This document shows positions 45,494 through 54,837 of a stretch of DNA of 64,000 nt, piece by piece. The stretch covers positions 1 to 64,000 of the forward strand of contig NZ_JAPSKN010000001.1 in assembly GCF_031181705.1 (NCBI RefSeq), read 5' to 3'. Each line of letters opens with the position of its first letter. Position 1 is the first letter of the stretch. The notes under the pieces are model-generated. The model saw nothing but the letters and a program-made list of their open reading frames with translations, did no database searches and was not told the DNA's origin. Position numbers and translations under genes: made by a program. This stretch comes from Streptomyces sp. GTDB lineage: Bacteria > Actinomycetota > Actinomycetes > Streptomycetales > Streptomycetaceae.

Positions 45494-47767
45494 ATGTCTC
45501 ACCTCCGCGCCCCGGCCGCACGAGCGGACCGCCGTGAGGGCGCGCGGCACGGGCGGCCCGCCGCCCGCACCGCCCCCGCGCTGCCCGAGACCCACATACG
45601 GTTCCAGCTGCTGCGTCTCGCCGTCCTGCCGCCGGTCGCCGTCGCGCTGAGCGGCTGTGCCGCCGTCCTCTTCACGGTCCGGTCCACCGGAGCGCGGCCG
45701 GGACCGACCCTGTGGGCCGTACTCGGCGGAGCCGTCTTCGTGACCCTGGTGGGCATCGCCGTCGCCGCGGTGGCCGCGGGCCGCGCCGCCCGCTCCGTGC
45801 ACGACCGCATCGGCGCGCTGCGCCGCGCCACCGCACGCCGCGAGGCCGATCTGCGCACCCTGGTCGAGACGCTGCGCCGGGGCGACGGGCCCCCGCAGCA
45901 CACCCCGCACAGCCGGCGCGCCGGCACCGACGAGGACGCCGACGACTTCGACCTCCTCGCGGGCGACCTGGCCCGGGCGCACGACGGTGCCGTCACCGCC
46001 GTCGTCCAGGCCTCGCAGCTCTCCAGCCAGGCGGGCAGCGAACAGAAGCTCGAGGTGTTCGTCAACCTCGCGCGGCGCCTGCAGTCGCTGGTGCACCGCG
46101 AGATCTCCATCCTCGACGAGCTGGAGAACGAGATGGAGGACCCCGATCTGCTCAAGGGGCTCTTCCACGTCGACCACCTCGCCACGCGCATCCGCCGCCA
46201 CGCCGAGAACCTCGCCGTGCTGGGGGGAGCCGTCTCCCGCCGCCAGTGGAGCAACCCGGTCTCCATGACCGAGGTGCTGCGCTCGGCCATCGCCGAGGTC
46301 GAGCAGTACTCGCGGGTCAAACTCGTCCCGCCGATCGACGGAACCCTGCGCGGTCACGCCGTCGCCGACGTCATCCACCTGCTGGCCGAACTCGTCGAGA
46401 ACGCCACGGTGTTCTCCGCCCCGCACACCCAGGTGCTGCTCCGCGCCAACCTCGTCACCTCCGGGCTCGCGGTCGAGGTCGAGGACCGTGGGCTCGGCAT
46501 GCCACTGGAGGAGCAGACGCGGATGAACGCGCTGCTCGCCGACCCCGACCAGGTGAACGTCGCACGGCTCCTCGCGGACGGCCGCATCGGCCTGTACGTG
46601 GTCTCGCAGCTGGCCCGGCGGCACGGCATCACCGTCCGCCTGCAGAGCAACATCTACGGCGGGGTGCAGGCGGTGCTCGTGGTGCCGCAGGCGCTGCTGG
46701 GGGCGGAGGCCGGGGCGTCTCCGGCCGGGGGCACGGGGCGGGACGGGCGGGACGGGCGGGCATCGGCCGGTGCCCGTTTGGGAGGCGGAGCGGGGGAGGG
46801 CTCCCGGACCGGGGGCGCGGGCGCGTCCGGCGCGCAGGCCGCGGGCGCGGGCGTGGTGTTGCCCGGGTTGCCGTCCGCCCCCTCGTCGGCCTCCGGGTTC
46901 GCTCCGGAGAGCGGTGCCGGGTCCGGCACCGGGGCCGCGTCCGACGGGCGGCCCCCGGCCCCGAGCGGAATCCCCGCGGCACCGCGCGGCAGGCATCACG
47001 CGCCCGAACCGGGCCCGGAGGGGGGCCGGGACACCGGCCGGCCCGCGCCGCTGCCCGTGCGCGGCGCCCACCGTGAGCGGCCCACCCCGGCCGAGGCCCG
47101 GCCCGGCATCAGCGACGACGACCGGCGCGTCCTCGCGGAGAACGTGACCGCGATGCCCACCCCTCGCAACGGCGCCGTGCGCGGCACCATGGGCAAGCCC
47201 CAACTGCCCCGCCGCCGCGCGCAGGAGCACATCGCGCCCCAGTTGCGCGACGGCCCGGTGCCGCGCCAGGACTCCGAAGTCCTCGTCGGCCACGACCCCG
47301 GTCTGATGGCGGCCTTCCAGCGCGGCATCAGCCTCGCCGAGGCCCAGCAGCACATGGAGGCCGCATCCAGGGAGACGGCACCCATGGAGCGAGACCACAT
47401 GGGGCCGAGCCATATGGAGCCTGGTCGTATGGAGCCGGGCCACGGGGAGCCCGGGCATCCGGAGTCGACGGGCACGGCGACCGCACCCGCGGAGCCCTCG
47501 CATACGGTGTCGTCCGCACCCATGGATTCCACGCACATGGACTCCGCGCACACGGCGCCTCCGCACACGGCGTCCCCCCACGTGCAGCCGACCCACGTGG
47601 ACCCGGCGCACGCAGAGGCCGCCCCCAGGGACCCGATCCCTCTGCGGCCGTCCCCCCGGGGCTCGTACCCGACCGGGCCGACGTCCTCGACCACCCCGGC
47701 CGACCGGGACGTGTCCCGCCCCGACCACACCACCACCCGGCACGACGGGAGCGCACCCGCCGGATGA
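45494..47767 (+). CDS. cvnA: Conservon sensor-like ATPase CvnA
   Basis: A 757-residue membrane protein. Two membrane segments about residues 40-62 and 74-97, a coiled segment, a dimerisation/H-box-like helix (FHVDHLATRIRRHAENLAVLGG), then HATPase_c with N-box LLAELVENATVFS (about 296), G1 VEDRGLGMP and G2 ADGRIGLYVVSQLARR. CvnA is the sensor-like part of the eukaryotic-GPCR-like conservon complex. Residues about 625-715 are an unusual His/Met/Pro-rich tail with 11 His. ATG 45494 has GAGG six bases upstream; GTG 45167 would add 109 Arg-rich residues. Confidence 0.88.
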   Translation: MSHLRAPAARADRREGARHGRPAARTAPALPETHIRFQLLRLAVLPPVAVALSGCAAVLFTVRSTGARPGPTLWAVLGGAVFVTLVGIAVAAVAAGRAARSVHDRIGALRRATARREADLRTLVETLRRGDGPPQHTPHSRRAGTDEDADDFDLLAGDLARAHDGAVTAVVQASQLSSQAGSEQKLEVFVNLARRLQSLVHREISILDELENEMEDPDLLKGLFHVDHLATRIRRHAENLAVLGGAVSRRQWSNPVSMTEVLRSAIAEVEQYSRVKLVPPIDGTLRGHAVADVIHLLAELVENATVFSAPHTQVLLRANLVTSGLAVEVEDRGLGMPLEEQTRMNALLADPDQVNVARLLADGRIGLYVVSQLARRHGITVRLQSNIYGGVQAVLVVPQALLGAEAGASPAGGTGRDGRDGRASAGARLGGGAGEGSRTGGAGASGAQAAGAGVVLPGLPSAPSSASGFAPESGAGSGTGAASDGRPPAPSGIPAAPRGRHHAPEPGPEGGRDTGRPAPLPVRGAHRERPTPAEARPGISDDDRRVLAENVTAMPTPRNGAVRGTMGKPQLPRRRAQEHIAPQLRDGPVPRQDSEVLVGHDPGLMAAFQRGISLAEAQQHMEAASRETAPMERDHMGPSHMEPGRMEPGHGEPGHPESTGTATAPAEPSHTVSSAPMDSTHMDSAHTAPPHTASPHVQPTHVDPAHAEAAPRDPIPLRPSPRGSYPTGPTSSTTPADRDVSRPDHTTTRHDGSAPAG

Positions 47768-47835
47768 CCACCCCCGTTTCCACCCCCACCCCCAGCGCTC
47801 CCGCAGACCTTCGTACCCCAAGGAGTCGATCCACC

Positions 47836-48270
47836 ATGGCGAGCGATGCGCCGACCGCCCACGTATCCGATCTCGACTGGCTGATGAGCGGCCTCGTGCA
47901 GCGCGTACCGCACACGAGTGCCGCGGTGCTGCTGTCCTGCGACGGGCTCGTGAAATCCGTGCACGGCCTGGACCCGGACAGCGCCGACCACATGGCCGCT
48001 CTGGCCTCCGGCCTGTACTCCCTCGGCCGCAGCGCCGGAGTCCGCTTCGGCGACGGCGGCGACGTGCGGCAGGTCGTCGTCGAGCTCGCCTCGACCCTGC
48101 TGTTCGTCACGACCGCCGGTTCCGGCACCTGCCTGGCCGTGCTCGCCGGCCGCGAGGCCGACGCGGCCGTGCTCGGCTACGAGATGGCGATGCTGGTCAA
48201 GAGCGTCCGGCCGTACCTGGTGACCGCTCCCCGCCAGCAGTCCGTCGAATCATCGGCGATGAGGGCTTGA
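47836..48270 (+). CDS. cvnB: Conservon roadblock/LC7 protein CvnB
   Basis: A 144-residue roadblock/LC7 protein of the MglB type: DLDWLMSGLVQRVPHTSAAVLLSCDGL, then QVVVELASTLLFVTTAGSGTCLAVLA. In conservons it acts on the CvnD GTPase. I chose ATG 47836 (AGGAG ten bases before) over ATG 47764, which overlaps the cvnA stop but would add a Pro/Thr-rich start. Confidence 0.9.
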   Translation: MASDAPTAHVSDLDWLMSGLVQRVPHTSAAVLLSCDGLVKSVHGLDPDSADHMAALASGLYSLGRSAGVRFGDGGDVRQVVVELASTLLFVTTAGSGTCLAVLAGREADAAVLGYEMAMLVKSVRPYLVTAPRQQSVESSAMRA

Positions 48271-48272
48271 AC

Positions 48273-48644
48273 GTGACGGCGGCCGGCGACGGGCCCTGGC
48301 TCGACGACGCGGCCGGGCGGCTGGTGCGGCCGTTCACGGTCAGCAACGGCCGCACCCGTCCCACCGTCGCGCTCGACCTCATGTCGCAGGTGATGGCCAC
48401 CGGGGCGACCCCCCTCGGCTATCTCGGCCCCGAACACGCGCAGGCGCTCGAACGGTGCCGCGTGCCCGTCGCGGTCGCCGAGGTCGCCGCCCATCTCAAA
48501 CTGCCGGTGGCCGTCACCAAGGTGCTGCTGGCGGACCTCGTCGACTGCGGGGCGTTGACGACCAAGCCCCCCGCGTTCCACCACAACCCGACGGACCGGG
48601 CTCTTCTGGAGGCAGTGCTCGATGGACTACGACGACAGCTCTGA
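48273..48644 (+). CDS. cvnC: Conservon DUF742 protein CvnC
   Basis: A 123-residue DUF742 protein: RLVRPFTVSNGRTRPTV at the start, then a winged-helix-like middle (VAVAEVAAHLKLPVAVTKVLLADLVDCGAL). GTG start two bases after cvnB, with GAGGG upstream; a TTG six bases earlier is less likely. The 3' end overlaps cvnD by 23 bases. Function within the conservon complex is not defined. Confidence 0.9.
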   Translation: MTAAGDGPWLDDAAGRLVRPFTVSNGRTRPTVALDLMSQVMATGATPLGYLGPEHAQALERCRVPVAVAEVAAHLKLPVAVTKVLLADLVDCGALTTKPPAFHHNPTDRALLEAVLDGLRRQL

Positions 48645-49251
48645 CCACGCCGACCGCGCCGACCGCGGCGCCGACCCCTTCCCGACCGCGCTGAAGATCC
48701 TGGTGGCGGGCGGGTTCGGGGTGGGCAAGACGACCTTCGTCGGCGCGGTCAGCGAGATCGCACCGCTCAGCACGGAGGAGCTGCTCACCACCGTCAGCGC
48801 CGCGACCGACAACCTCGACGGCATCGAGAACAAGGTCGAGACGACCGTGGCCATGGACTTCGGCCGCATCACGCTCGACGCGGAACACGTGCTGTACCTG
48901 TTCGGGACCCCCGGCCAGGAACGGTTCTGGTTCATGTGGGACGAGCTGTGCGAGGGCGCGCTCGGGGCGGTCATCCTCGCCGACACGCGCCGCCTGCAGG
49001 AGTGTTTCGCGGCCGTGGACTTCTTCGAGCAGCGCGGCCTCGAATTCATCGTCGCCGTCAACGAGTTCGACGGCGCCCATCGCTACGACCCCGAGGAGGT
49101 GCGCGGTGCCCTCGACCTGTCCGACGACGTCCCCGTGGTGTGCTGTGACGCGCGGATCTCCAGCTCCGGGGTCCAGACCCTGCTGACCCTGGTGCGCCAC
49201 CTGATCGCCCACACGCCGGCCACCCCGACGGGGTACGGCGCCCACATGTGA
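48622..49251 (+). CDS. cvnD: Conservon GTPase CvnD
   Basis: A 209-residue Ras/MglA-like GTPase. P-loop GGFGVGKTTF, switch/effector region with TTVAMDFGRI, G3-like LFGTPGQERFWFMWDEL, and VAVNEFDGA in the place of NKxD. Works with CvnB as its partner. The gene overlaps cvnC by 23 bases and ends 61 bases before a GAF gene. Confidence 0.92.
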   Translation: MDYDDSSDHADRADRGADPFPTALKILVAGGFGVGKTTFVGAVSEIAPLSTEELLTTVSAATDNLDGIENKVETTVAMDFGRITLDAEHVLYLFGTPGQERFWFMWDELCEGALGAVILADTRRLQECFAAVDFFEQRGLEFIVAVNEFDGAHRYDPEEVRGALDLSDDVPVVCCDARISSSGVQTLLTLVRHLIAHTPATPTGYGAHM

Positions 49252-49312
49252 CATCCCAACACCCGTCAGGGAGAACCTGTATGACACATGCCCACACTCC
49301 GGGAGCACGCCC

Positions 49313-49885
49313 ATGAGCTACGACCCGCCGCGCCCGGCCGGTCGTCTGCTGCTCACACCCGAGGACAAGGAGGCCCCGGCCCGCGCTCGCCGACTGCGCG
49401 GGATGGGCCTGGGGGAGCGCCCCGAACCCGCCCTGGACGCCTTCGCCCAGCGTCTCGCCCAGCTCACCGGGGCGCCGTACGCCATGGTCAACTTCCCCGG
49501 CGAGCACGGTCAGTTCTACGCCGGCCTGTGCGTGCCGGCCGTGGCGCCGGTGGTGCGCAGCGACGGCACCGGTGCGTGCCTCGGCCGTGCCCTGCCCCGC
49601 GACCACGGCTTCTGCCCCCATGTGGTGGCGCGCCGCAAGGCCCTGGTCCTGGAGGACGTCGCCGACTACCCCCGGTTCGCGGGCAACCCGGTGGTCGACG
49701 AGTTCGGCATCCGCTCCTACCTCGGGGCACCGCTCATCGACGGCACGGGCCTGGTGCTCGGCACGGTGAGCGTCGCCGACGTCGCGCCGCGGCCGTGGGG
49801 GAAGACGGGCCTGACGGTCATCAAGGAACACGCCGCCGAGCTGGTCGTGCACCTGGAGAGCGGGGGCGGCCTGCTGCCCTGGTGA
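49313..49885 (+). CDS. GAF-domain protein, fifth gene of the conservon region
   Basis: A 190-residue protein with one GAF domain about residues 40-185: DAFAQRLAQLTGAPYAMVNF, GFCPHVVARRKALVLEDVAD, FGIRSYLGAPLIDGTGLVLGTVSV. No HTH, kinase or membrane segment. GAF domains bind small molecules or haem; the Cys-Pro-His motif is worth noting. Same direction as cvnABCD at 61 bases, so probably a dedicated conservon sensor, in the position where other conservons carry a P450. Confidence 0.85.
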   Translation: MSYDPPRPAGRLLLTPEDKEAPARARRLRGMGLGERPEPALDAFAQRLAQLTGAPYAMVNFPGEHGQFYAGLCVPAVAPVVRSDGTGACLGRALPRDHGFCPHVVARRKALVLEDVADYPRFAGNPVVDEFGIRSYLGAPLIDGTGLVLGTVSVADVAPRPWGKTGLTVIKEHAAELVVHLESGGGLLPW

Positions 49886-50083
49886 GTCGCACCCGGCCCG
49901 GAACACCGCGGCTCCGGCCGCTCCCGCCGTGGGCGTGAAGGAAAGCTGAGGCGGCGCTTAAGAAAACCTCGATGGACCGGTGCGCCGTCGTACGGCAGAT
50001 TGCTGTGCGATTCCACTCCTCTCCCGGCCCAGGGGCTCCTTCGGCATGCCCGGAGCCGGGACTCACCCCCAGGAGCCGTAGCG

Positions 50084-51112
50084 GTGAAGGCGCTGGTCAA
50101 GCAGAAGGCGGAGCCCGGCCTGTGGCTCGCGGACGTCCCCGAGCCGGTGATCGGTCCCGGTGACGTCCTGATCAAGGTGCTGCGCACCGGCATCTGCGGA
50201 ACGGACCTGCACATCAGGGCCTGGGACGGCTGGGCCCGGCAGGCGATCAGCACCCCGCTCGTGGTCGGGCACGAGTTCGTCGGCGAGGTCGTCGAGACCG
50301 GGCGCGACGTCACCGACGTCTCCGTCGGCGACCGGGTCAGCGGCGAGGGACACCTGGTGTGCGGCAAGTGCCGCAACTGCCAGGCGGGCCGCCGGCACCT
50401 GTGCCGGGCCACCGTCGGGCTGGGCGTGGGCCGCGACGGCGCGTTCGCGGAGTACGTGGCGCTGCCCGCCGGCAACGTCTGGGTGCACCGGGTGCCCGTC
50501 GACCTCGACGTCGCCGCGATCTTCGACCCGTTCGGCAACGCCGTGCACACCGCGCTGTCCTTCCCGCTCGTCGGCGAGGACGTCCTGATCACCGGCGCCG
50601 GCCCCATCGGCCTGATGGCCGCGGCCGTGGCCAGGCACGCCGGTGCCCGCAATGTCGTGATCACCGACGTCAGCGAGGAGCGGCTGGAGCTGGCCCGCAA
50701 GATCGGCGTCAGCCTGGCGCTCAACGTCGCCGAGGCCGGTATCGCCGACGGGCAGCGCACGCTCGGACTGCGCGAGGGCTTCGACATCGGCCTGGAGATG
50801 TCCGGCCGCCCCGAGGCGATGCGCGACATGATCGCCAACATGACGCACGGCGGCCGCATCGCCATGCTCGGCCTGCCCGCCCAGGAGTTCCCCGTCGACT
50901 GGGCGCGGATCGTCACCTCGATGATCACCATCAAGGGCATCTACGGCCGTGAGATGTTCGAGACCTGGTACGCCATGTCGGTCCTGCTGGAGGGCGGCCT
51001 CGACCTCGCCCCGGTGATCACCGGCCGCTACGGCCACCGCGACTTCGAGGCGGCGTTCGAGGACGCGGCGAGCGGCCGCGGCGGCAAGGTCATCCTCGAC
51101 TGGACCGCGTAG
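50084..51112 (+). CDS. tdh: L-threonine 3-dehydrogenase
   Basis: A 342-residue zinc alcohol-dehydrogenase-fold enzyme, the standard length. Catalytic zinc region GICGTDLHI and GHEFVGEV, structural zinc Cys set [18 protein letters not shown]-binding [13 protein letters not shown]. Oxidises L-threonine to 2-amino-3-ketobutyrate. GTG start with AGGAG eight bases before. The next gene, kbl, completes the pathway. The 198-base gap upstream holds no gene that I can see. Confidence 0.94.
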   Translation: MKALVKQKAEPGLWLADVPEPVIGPGDVLIKVLRTGICGTDLHIRAWDGWARQAISTPLVVGHEFVGEVVETGRDVTDVSVGDRVSGEGHLVCGKCRNCQAGRRHLCRATVGLGVGRDGAFAEYVALPAGNVWVHRVPVDLDVAAIFDPFGNAVHTALSFPLVGEDVLITGAGPIGLMAAAVARHAGARNVVITDVSEERLELARKIGVSLALNVAEAGIADGQRTLGLREGFDIGLEMSGRPEAMRDMIANMTHGGRIAMLGLPAQEFPVDWARIVTSMITIKGIYGREMFETWYAMSVLLEGGLDLAPVITGRYGHRDFEAAFEDAASGRGGKVILDWTA

Positions 51113-51169
51113 CACGCCACGCGAGCGCGAAACCCCCTTCCCCGCGAGCACCTTCAGGAGAGCTTCCCC

Positions 51170-52363
51170 ATGTTCGACTCCGTGCGCGACGACCTGCGCG
51201 CCACCCTCGACGAGATCCGCGCCGCCGGACTGCACAAGCCCGAGCGCGTCATCGGCACCCCCCAGTCCGCCACCGTGAACGTCACCGCGGGCGGCCGCCC
51301 CGGCGAGGTCCTCAACTTCTGCGCCAACAACTACCTCGGCCTCGCCGACCACCCCGAGGTGATCACCGCCGCCCACCAGGCCCTGGACCGCTGGGGCTAC
51401 GGCATGGCCTCCGTGCGCTTCATCTGCGGCACCCAGGAGGTGCACAAGGAACTGGAGGCACGCCTGTCGGCGTTCCTCGGCCAGGAGGACACGATCCTTT
51501 ACTCCTCCTGTTTCGACGCCAACGGCGGCGTCTTCGAGACGCTGCTCGGCCCCGAGGACGCGGTGATCTCGGACGCCCTGAACCACGCCTCCATCATCGA
51601 CGGCATCCGCCTCAGCAAGGCGCAGCGCTTCCGCTACGCCAACCGCGACATGGCCGACCTGGAGGCCCGGCTCAAGGCCGCCGGAGACGCCCGGCGCAAG
51701 CTGATCGTCACCGACGGCGTCTTCTCCATGGACGGCTATGTGGCCCCGCTGCGCGAGATCTGCGACCTCGCCGACCGCCACGACGCGATGGTCATGGTCG
51801 ACGACTCGCACGCCGTCGGCTTCGTGGGCCCCGGCGGCCGCGGCACACCCGAGCTGCACGGCGTCATGGACCGCGTCGACATCGTCACCGGCACCCTCGG
51901 CAAGGCCCTCGGCGGCGCCTCCGGCGGCTACGTCGCCGCCCGCGCCGAGATCGTCGCCCTGCTGCGCCAGCGCTCCCGGCCGTACCTGTTCTCGAACACG
52001 CTGGCCCCGGTGATCGCGGCGGCCTCCCTGAAGGTCCTCGACCTGCTGGAGTCGGCGGACGACCTGCGCGTCCGGCTCGCCGAGAACACGGCCCTGTTCC
52101 GCGGCCGGATGACCGAGGAGGGCTTCGACGTCCTCCCCGGCGACCACGCCATCGCCCCGGTCATGATCGGCGACGCGGCGAAGGCCGGCCGCATGGCCGA
52201 ACTGCTGCTGGAGCGCGGTGTGTACGTGATCGGGTTCTCCTACCCGGTCGTGCCGCAGGGCCAGGCCCGCATCCGCGTCCAGCTGTCCGCCGCGCACTCC
52301 ACGGACGACGTGCACCGCGCCGTGGACGCCTTCGTGGCGGCCCGGGCGGAGCTGGACGGCTGA
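51170..52363 (+). CDS. kbl: 2-amino-3-ketobutyrate CoA ligase (glycine C-acetyltransferase)
   Basis: A 397-residue PLP alpha-oxoamine synthase. The PLP lysine is K245 in [32 protein letters not shown] is the cofactor aspartate-histidine region. Cleaves 2-amino-3-ketobutyrate with CoA to glycine and acetyl-CoA. 57 bases after tdh with a GGAG ribosome site (TTCAGGAGAG). Length and start fit the family exactly. Confidence 0.94.
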   Translation: MFDSVRDDLRATLDEIRAAGLHKPERVIGTPQSATVNVTAGGRPGEVLNFCANNYLGLADHPEVITAAHQALDRWGYGMASVRFICGTQEVHKELEARLSAFLGQEDTILYSSCFDANGGVFETLLGPEDAVISDALNHASIIDGIRLSKAQRFRYANRDMADLEARLKAAGDARRKLIVTDGVFSMDGYVAPLREICDLADRHDAMVMVDDSHAVGFVGPGGRGTPELHGVMDRVDIVTGTLGKALGGASGGYVAARAEIVALLRQRSRPYLFSNTLAPVIAAASLKVLDLLESADDLRVRLAENTALFRGRMTEEGFDVLPGDHAIAPVMIGDAAKAGRMAELLLERGVYVIGFSYPVVPQGQARIRVQLSAAHSTDDVHRAVDAFVAARAELDG

Positions 52364-52394
52364 AAACCGCCGGTGACCTGAGAGAATCGGTCGC

Positions 52395-53297
52395 ATGATC
52401 GAGGCGCGGCGGCTCCACATCCTCCGTGCGGTGGCCGACCACCGCACGGTGACGGCGGCTGCCGCCGCGCTGTACCTCACCCCGTCGGCCGTCTCCCAGC
52501 AACTCGCCGCGCTGGAGCAGGAGACCGGTCACCGGCTCGTCGAGCGCGGCGCCAAGGGCGTACGCCTGACCCCGGCCGGGGAGATCCTGCTCAATCACAC
52601 CAACGCGGTCCTCGCCCAGCTGGAGCGGGCCGAGGCGGAGCTCGCCGCGTACAGCTCGGGCGCCGCCGGCACGGTCACGGTGGCCTCCTTCGCCACCGGC
52701 ATCGCCCTGGTCGTGGCGCCCGCGGTGGCCCGGCTCGCCGAGTCGGCACCCGGCATCCGCATCCGCGTCCAGGACGCCGAGGGCGACGCCAGCCTGCCGA
52801 TGGTCCTGGACCGGCAGGTCGACGTCGCCGTCGCCGTCGAGTACCGGGGCGCCCCGCCCGCCGACGACCCGCGGCTGACCCACGTACCGCTGTACGCCGA
52901 GCCCTTCGACGCGGTCGTGCCCGTCACCCACCGGCTGGCCGACGCGGCCGAGGTGCCCCTCGCCGAACTGGCCAAGGACCCCTGGATCGGCCCGTACCCC
53001 GGCAACCCCTGCCATGACGTGGTGGTCCTGGCCTGCGAGAGCGCCGGATTCCAGCCGCGCATGGAGCACTCCTCGGACGACTTCCGCGCGGTCGTGGCGC
53101 TGGCCTCGGCCGACGCCGGCGTGGCGCTGGTGCCGCGCTCGGCGCTGCGCGGCATGGATCTCGCCGGTGTGGTCGTCCGCCCGGTCGACGGGACGGCGCC
53201 CACCCGCCGGGTCTTCGCCGCCGTGCGCCGGGGAGCCGAGGAGCATCCTCTGATCCGCCCGGTGCTGGACGCGCTCGACGCCGCGGCCCGGGTGTGA
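52395..53297 (+). CDS. LysR-family transcriptional regulator
   Basis: A 300-residue LysR regulator. HTH residues 1-60 (RRLHILRAVADHRTVTAAAAALYLTPSAVSQQLAALEQE region; seen as VTAAAAALYLTPSAVSQQLAAL), then a two-lobe periplasmic-binding-type ligand domain starting at GTVTVASFATGIALVVAP. 31 bases after kbl in the same direction. It may control tdh-kbl, but LysR genes are usually divergent from their targets, so this is only a suggestion. Confidence 0.9.
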   Translation: MIEARRLHILRAVADHRTVTAAAAALYLTPSAVSQQLAALEQETGHRLVERGAKGVRLTPAGEILLNHTNAVLAQLERAEAELAAYSSGAAGTVTVASFATGIALVVAPAVARLAESAPGIRIRVQDAEGDASLPMVLDRQVDVAVAVEYRGAPPADDPRLTHVPLYAEPFDAVVPVTHRLADAAEVPLAELAKDPWIGPYPGNPCHDVVVLACESAGFQPRMEHSSDDFRAVVALASADAGVALVPRSALRGMDLAGVVVRPVDGTAPTRRVFAAVRRGAEEHPLIRPVLDALDAAARV

Positions 53298-53322
53298 GGA
53301 CTCCGTAACCGGGCCGTCTCGC

Positions 53323-53343
53323 ATTCGGGATAGTTTCCCGGAT
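53323..53343. promoter_or_regulatory. Imperfect palindrome abutting the XRE-cupin start codon
   Basis: ATTCGGGA (53323-53330) and TCCCGGAT (53336-53343) are complementary with one mismatch, around TAGTT. The site touches the ATG at 53344, so binding would block start of transcription or translation. Probably the self-operator of the regulator. Confidence 0.45.
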
Positions 53344-53913
53344 ATGAGAAGCGATGCGGACGCCGTCGATGCCCGGCTGGGTACCCGACTGGCCGAGCTG
53401 CGGGCCGAACACGGCTGGTCCCTGGGCGAGTTGGCCGAGCGCAGCGGCGTGAGCAGATCCACCCTGTCCCGGGCCGAACGCGCGGAGACCAGTCCCACGG
53501 CCTCCGTGCTGAACCGCCTGTGCGCGGTCTACGGCCGCACCATGTCCCAGCTGCTCAGCGAGGTCGAGGCCGCGCCGGCTCCCGTCGTGCGCGCCGACGC
53601 CCAGCACGTGTGGCAGGACCGGTCCTCCGGCTTCGTCCGCCGGTCGGTCTCCCCGCCGCACCCCGCCCTGCGCGGCGAACTCGTCGAGGGACGCCTGGAC
53701 GCCGGCGCCGACATCGCCTACGACCGCCCGCCCGTGGCCGGCCTGGAGCAGCACATCTGGGTGCTGGAGGGGGCCCTGGAGGTGACCGCGCAGGACGCCG
53801 GGCACCACCTCGGCAGCGGCGACTGCCTGCGCATGCGGGTGTGGGGGCCGACGCGCTTCCGGTGCGCCGGTCCCGGGGGTGTCCGGTACCTGCTGGCGGT
53901 GGTGCGGCCGTGA
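53344..53913 (+). CDS. XRE-family regulator with cupin domain
   Basis: A 189-residue regulator. HTH residues about 15-65 (LAELRAEHGWSLGELAERSGVSRSTLSRAER region; motif LGELAERSGVSRSTLS), and a C-terminal cupin (EQHIWVLEGALEVTAQDAG, LGSGDCLRMR). The GTGA overlap with the GNAT gene makes the pair a unit. Likely regulates itself and the acetyltransferase. Confidence 0.9.
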   Translation: MRSDADAVDARLGTRLAELRAEHGWSLGELAERSGVSRSTLSRAERAETSPTASVLNRLCAVYGRTMSQLLSEVEAAPAPVVRADAQHVWQDRSSGFVRRSVSPPHPALRGELVEGRLDAGADIAYDRPPVAGLEQHIWVLEGALEVTAQDAGHHLGSGDCLRMRVWGPTRFRCAGPGGVRYLLAVVRP

Positions 53914-54437
53914 TCCGCCTGGACGCGACGCGACTGCGCGGCCACGCCGGGGCGTTGGCCGACCTGCTGACCGGCACCGTGCACGCGGGAGCCTCGGTCG
54001 GCTTCCTCGCCCCGCTCGGCCGTGCCGAGGCCCTCGCCTGGTGGGAGGAGCGGGCCGCCGACGTGGCCGCCGGCCGGCTCGCCGTGTGGGCCGTGCCCGA
54101 CGGCGACCGGGTGCTGGGCACCGTGAGCCTCGCGTTCCCGGCCAAGGCCAACAGCCGTCACCGCGCCGAGCTCGTCAAGCTCATGGTGCACCCGGACGCC
54201 CGCGGGCGCGGTCTCGGCCGCCGGCTCCTGGCCACCGCGGAGGACGCCGCCGCGGCGGCCGGCATCACCCTGCTGCACCTCGACACCGAGACGGACAGCC
54301 CCGCCGAGCGGCTGTACCGGTCAGCCGGCTGGACACCCGTCGGCGCGATCCCCGACTACGCGGCGCGCCCCGACGGGGTGCTGCGCCCGACGACCCTCTA
54401 CTACAAGCGCCTGCCGGCGACCGCTCCCACCAGGTGA
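53910..54437 (+). CDS. GNAT-family N-acetyltransferase
   Basis: A 175-residue acetyltransferase. Acetyl-CoA-binding motif VHPDARGRGLGRRLLATAEDAA (Q/RxxGxG/A form ARGRGLGRRLL) and the C-terminal LDTETDSPAERLYRSAGW. Substrate unknown. GTG start overlapping the stop of the XRE-cupin gene. Probably moves acetyl groups onto a small amine or drug; the paired regulator suggests inducible expression. Confidence 0.88.
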   Translation: MIRLDATRLRGHAGALADLLTGTVHAGASVGFLAPLGRAEALAWWEERAADVAAGRLAVWAVPDGDRVLGTVSLAFPAKANSRHRAELVKLMVHPDARGRGLGRRLLATAEDAAAAAGITLLHLDTETDSPAERLYRSAGWTPVGAIPDYAARPDGVLRPTTLYYKRLPATAPTR

Positions 54438-54467
54438 ATGTCAGTGCCGGGCGCTACGGTTCCTGCC

Positions 54468-54824
54468 ATGCCGGACGCCGAAGACGTACGCCGTATCGCC
54501 CTGTCCCTGCCGGACACGACGGAGAAGATCGCCTGGAGCATGCCCACGTTCCGGGTCGCGGGGAAGATGTTCGCCACGCTGCCGGAGGACGAGACCTCCC
54601 TGGCCGTGCGCTGCCCCAAGGAGGAGCGGGACGAGCTGGTGCTCGCCGAGCCGGGCAAGTTCTGGATCGCCGACCACGAGGCGCAGTTCGCCTGGGTCCG
54701 CGCCCGGCTCGACGCGCTGGAGGACGAGGCCGAGCTGCGGGACATCCTGGCCGACTCCTGGCGCCAGGCGGCCCCGGTCCGGCTGCTGGAGGCCCATCCC
54801 CGGCTCGGACTCCCGGCACACTGA
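54468..54824 (+). CDS. MmcQ/YjbR family DNA-binding-like protein
   Basis: A 118-residue YjbR-fold protein: EDVRRIALSLPDTTEKIAWSMPTFRVAGKMFAT at the start (shown in part as LPDTTEKIAWSMPTFRV) and FWIADHEAQFAWVRARLDALED. Double-wing fold proteins of unknown role. I chose ATG 54468; an ATG at 54438 directly after the GNAT stop is possible. Ends 13 bases from the convergent transketolase subunit. Confidence 0.8.
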   Translation: MPDAEDVRRIALSLPDTTEKIAWSMPTFRVAGKMFATLPEDETSLAVRCPKEERDELVLAEPGKFWIADHEAQFAWVRARLDALEDEAELRDILADSWRQAAPVRLLEAHPRLGLPAH

Positions 54825-54837
54825 CGCCCCCGGGGTC

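Noticed and set aside
45146-47821. An 891-codon minus-strand frame opposite cvnA
   Set aside because: Low-complexity Arg/Gly/Pro sequence, antisense to a gene with clear HATPase motifs.
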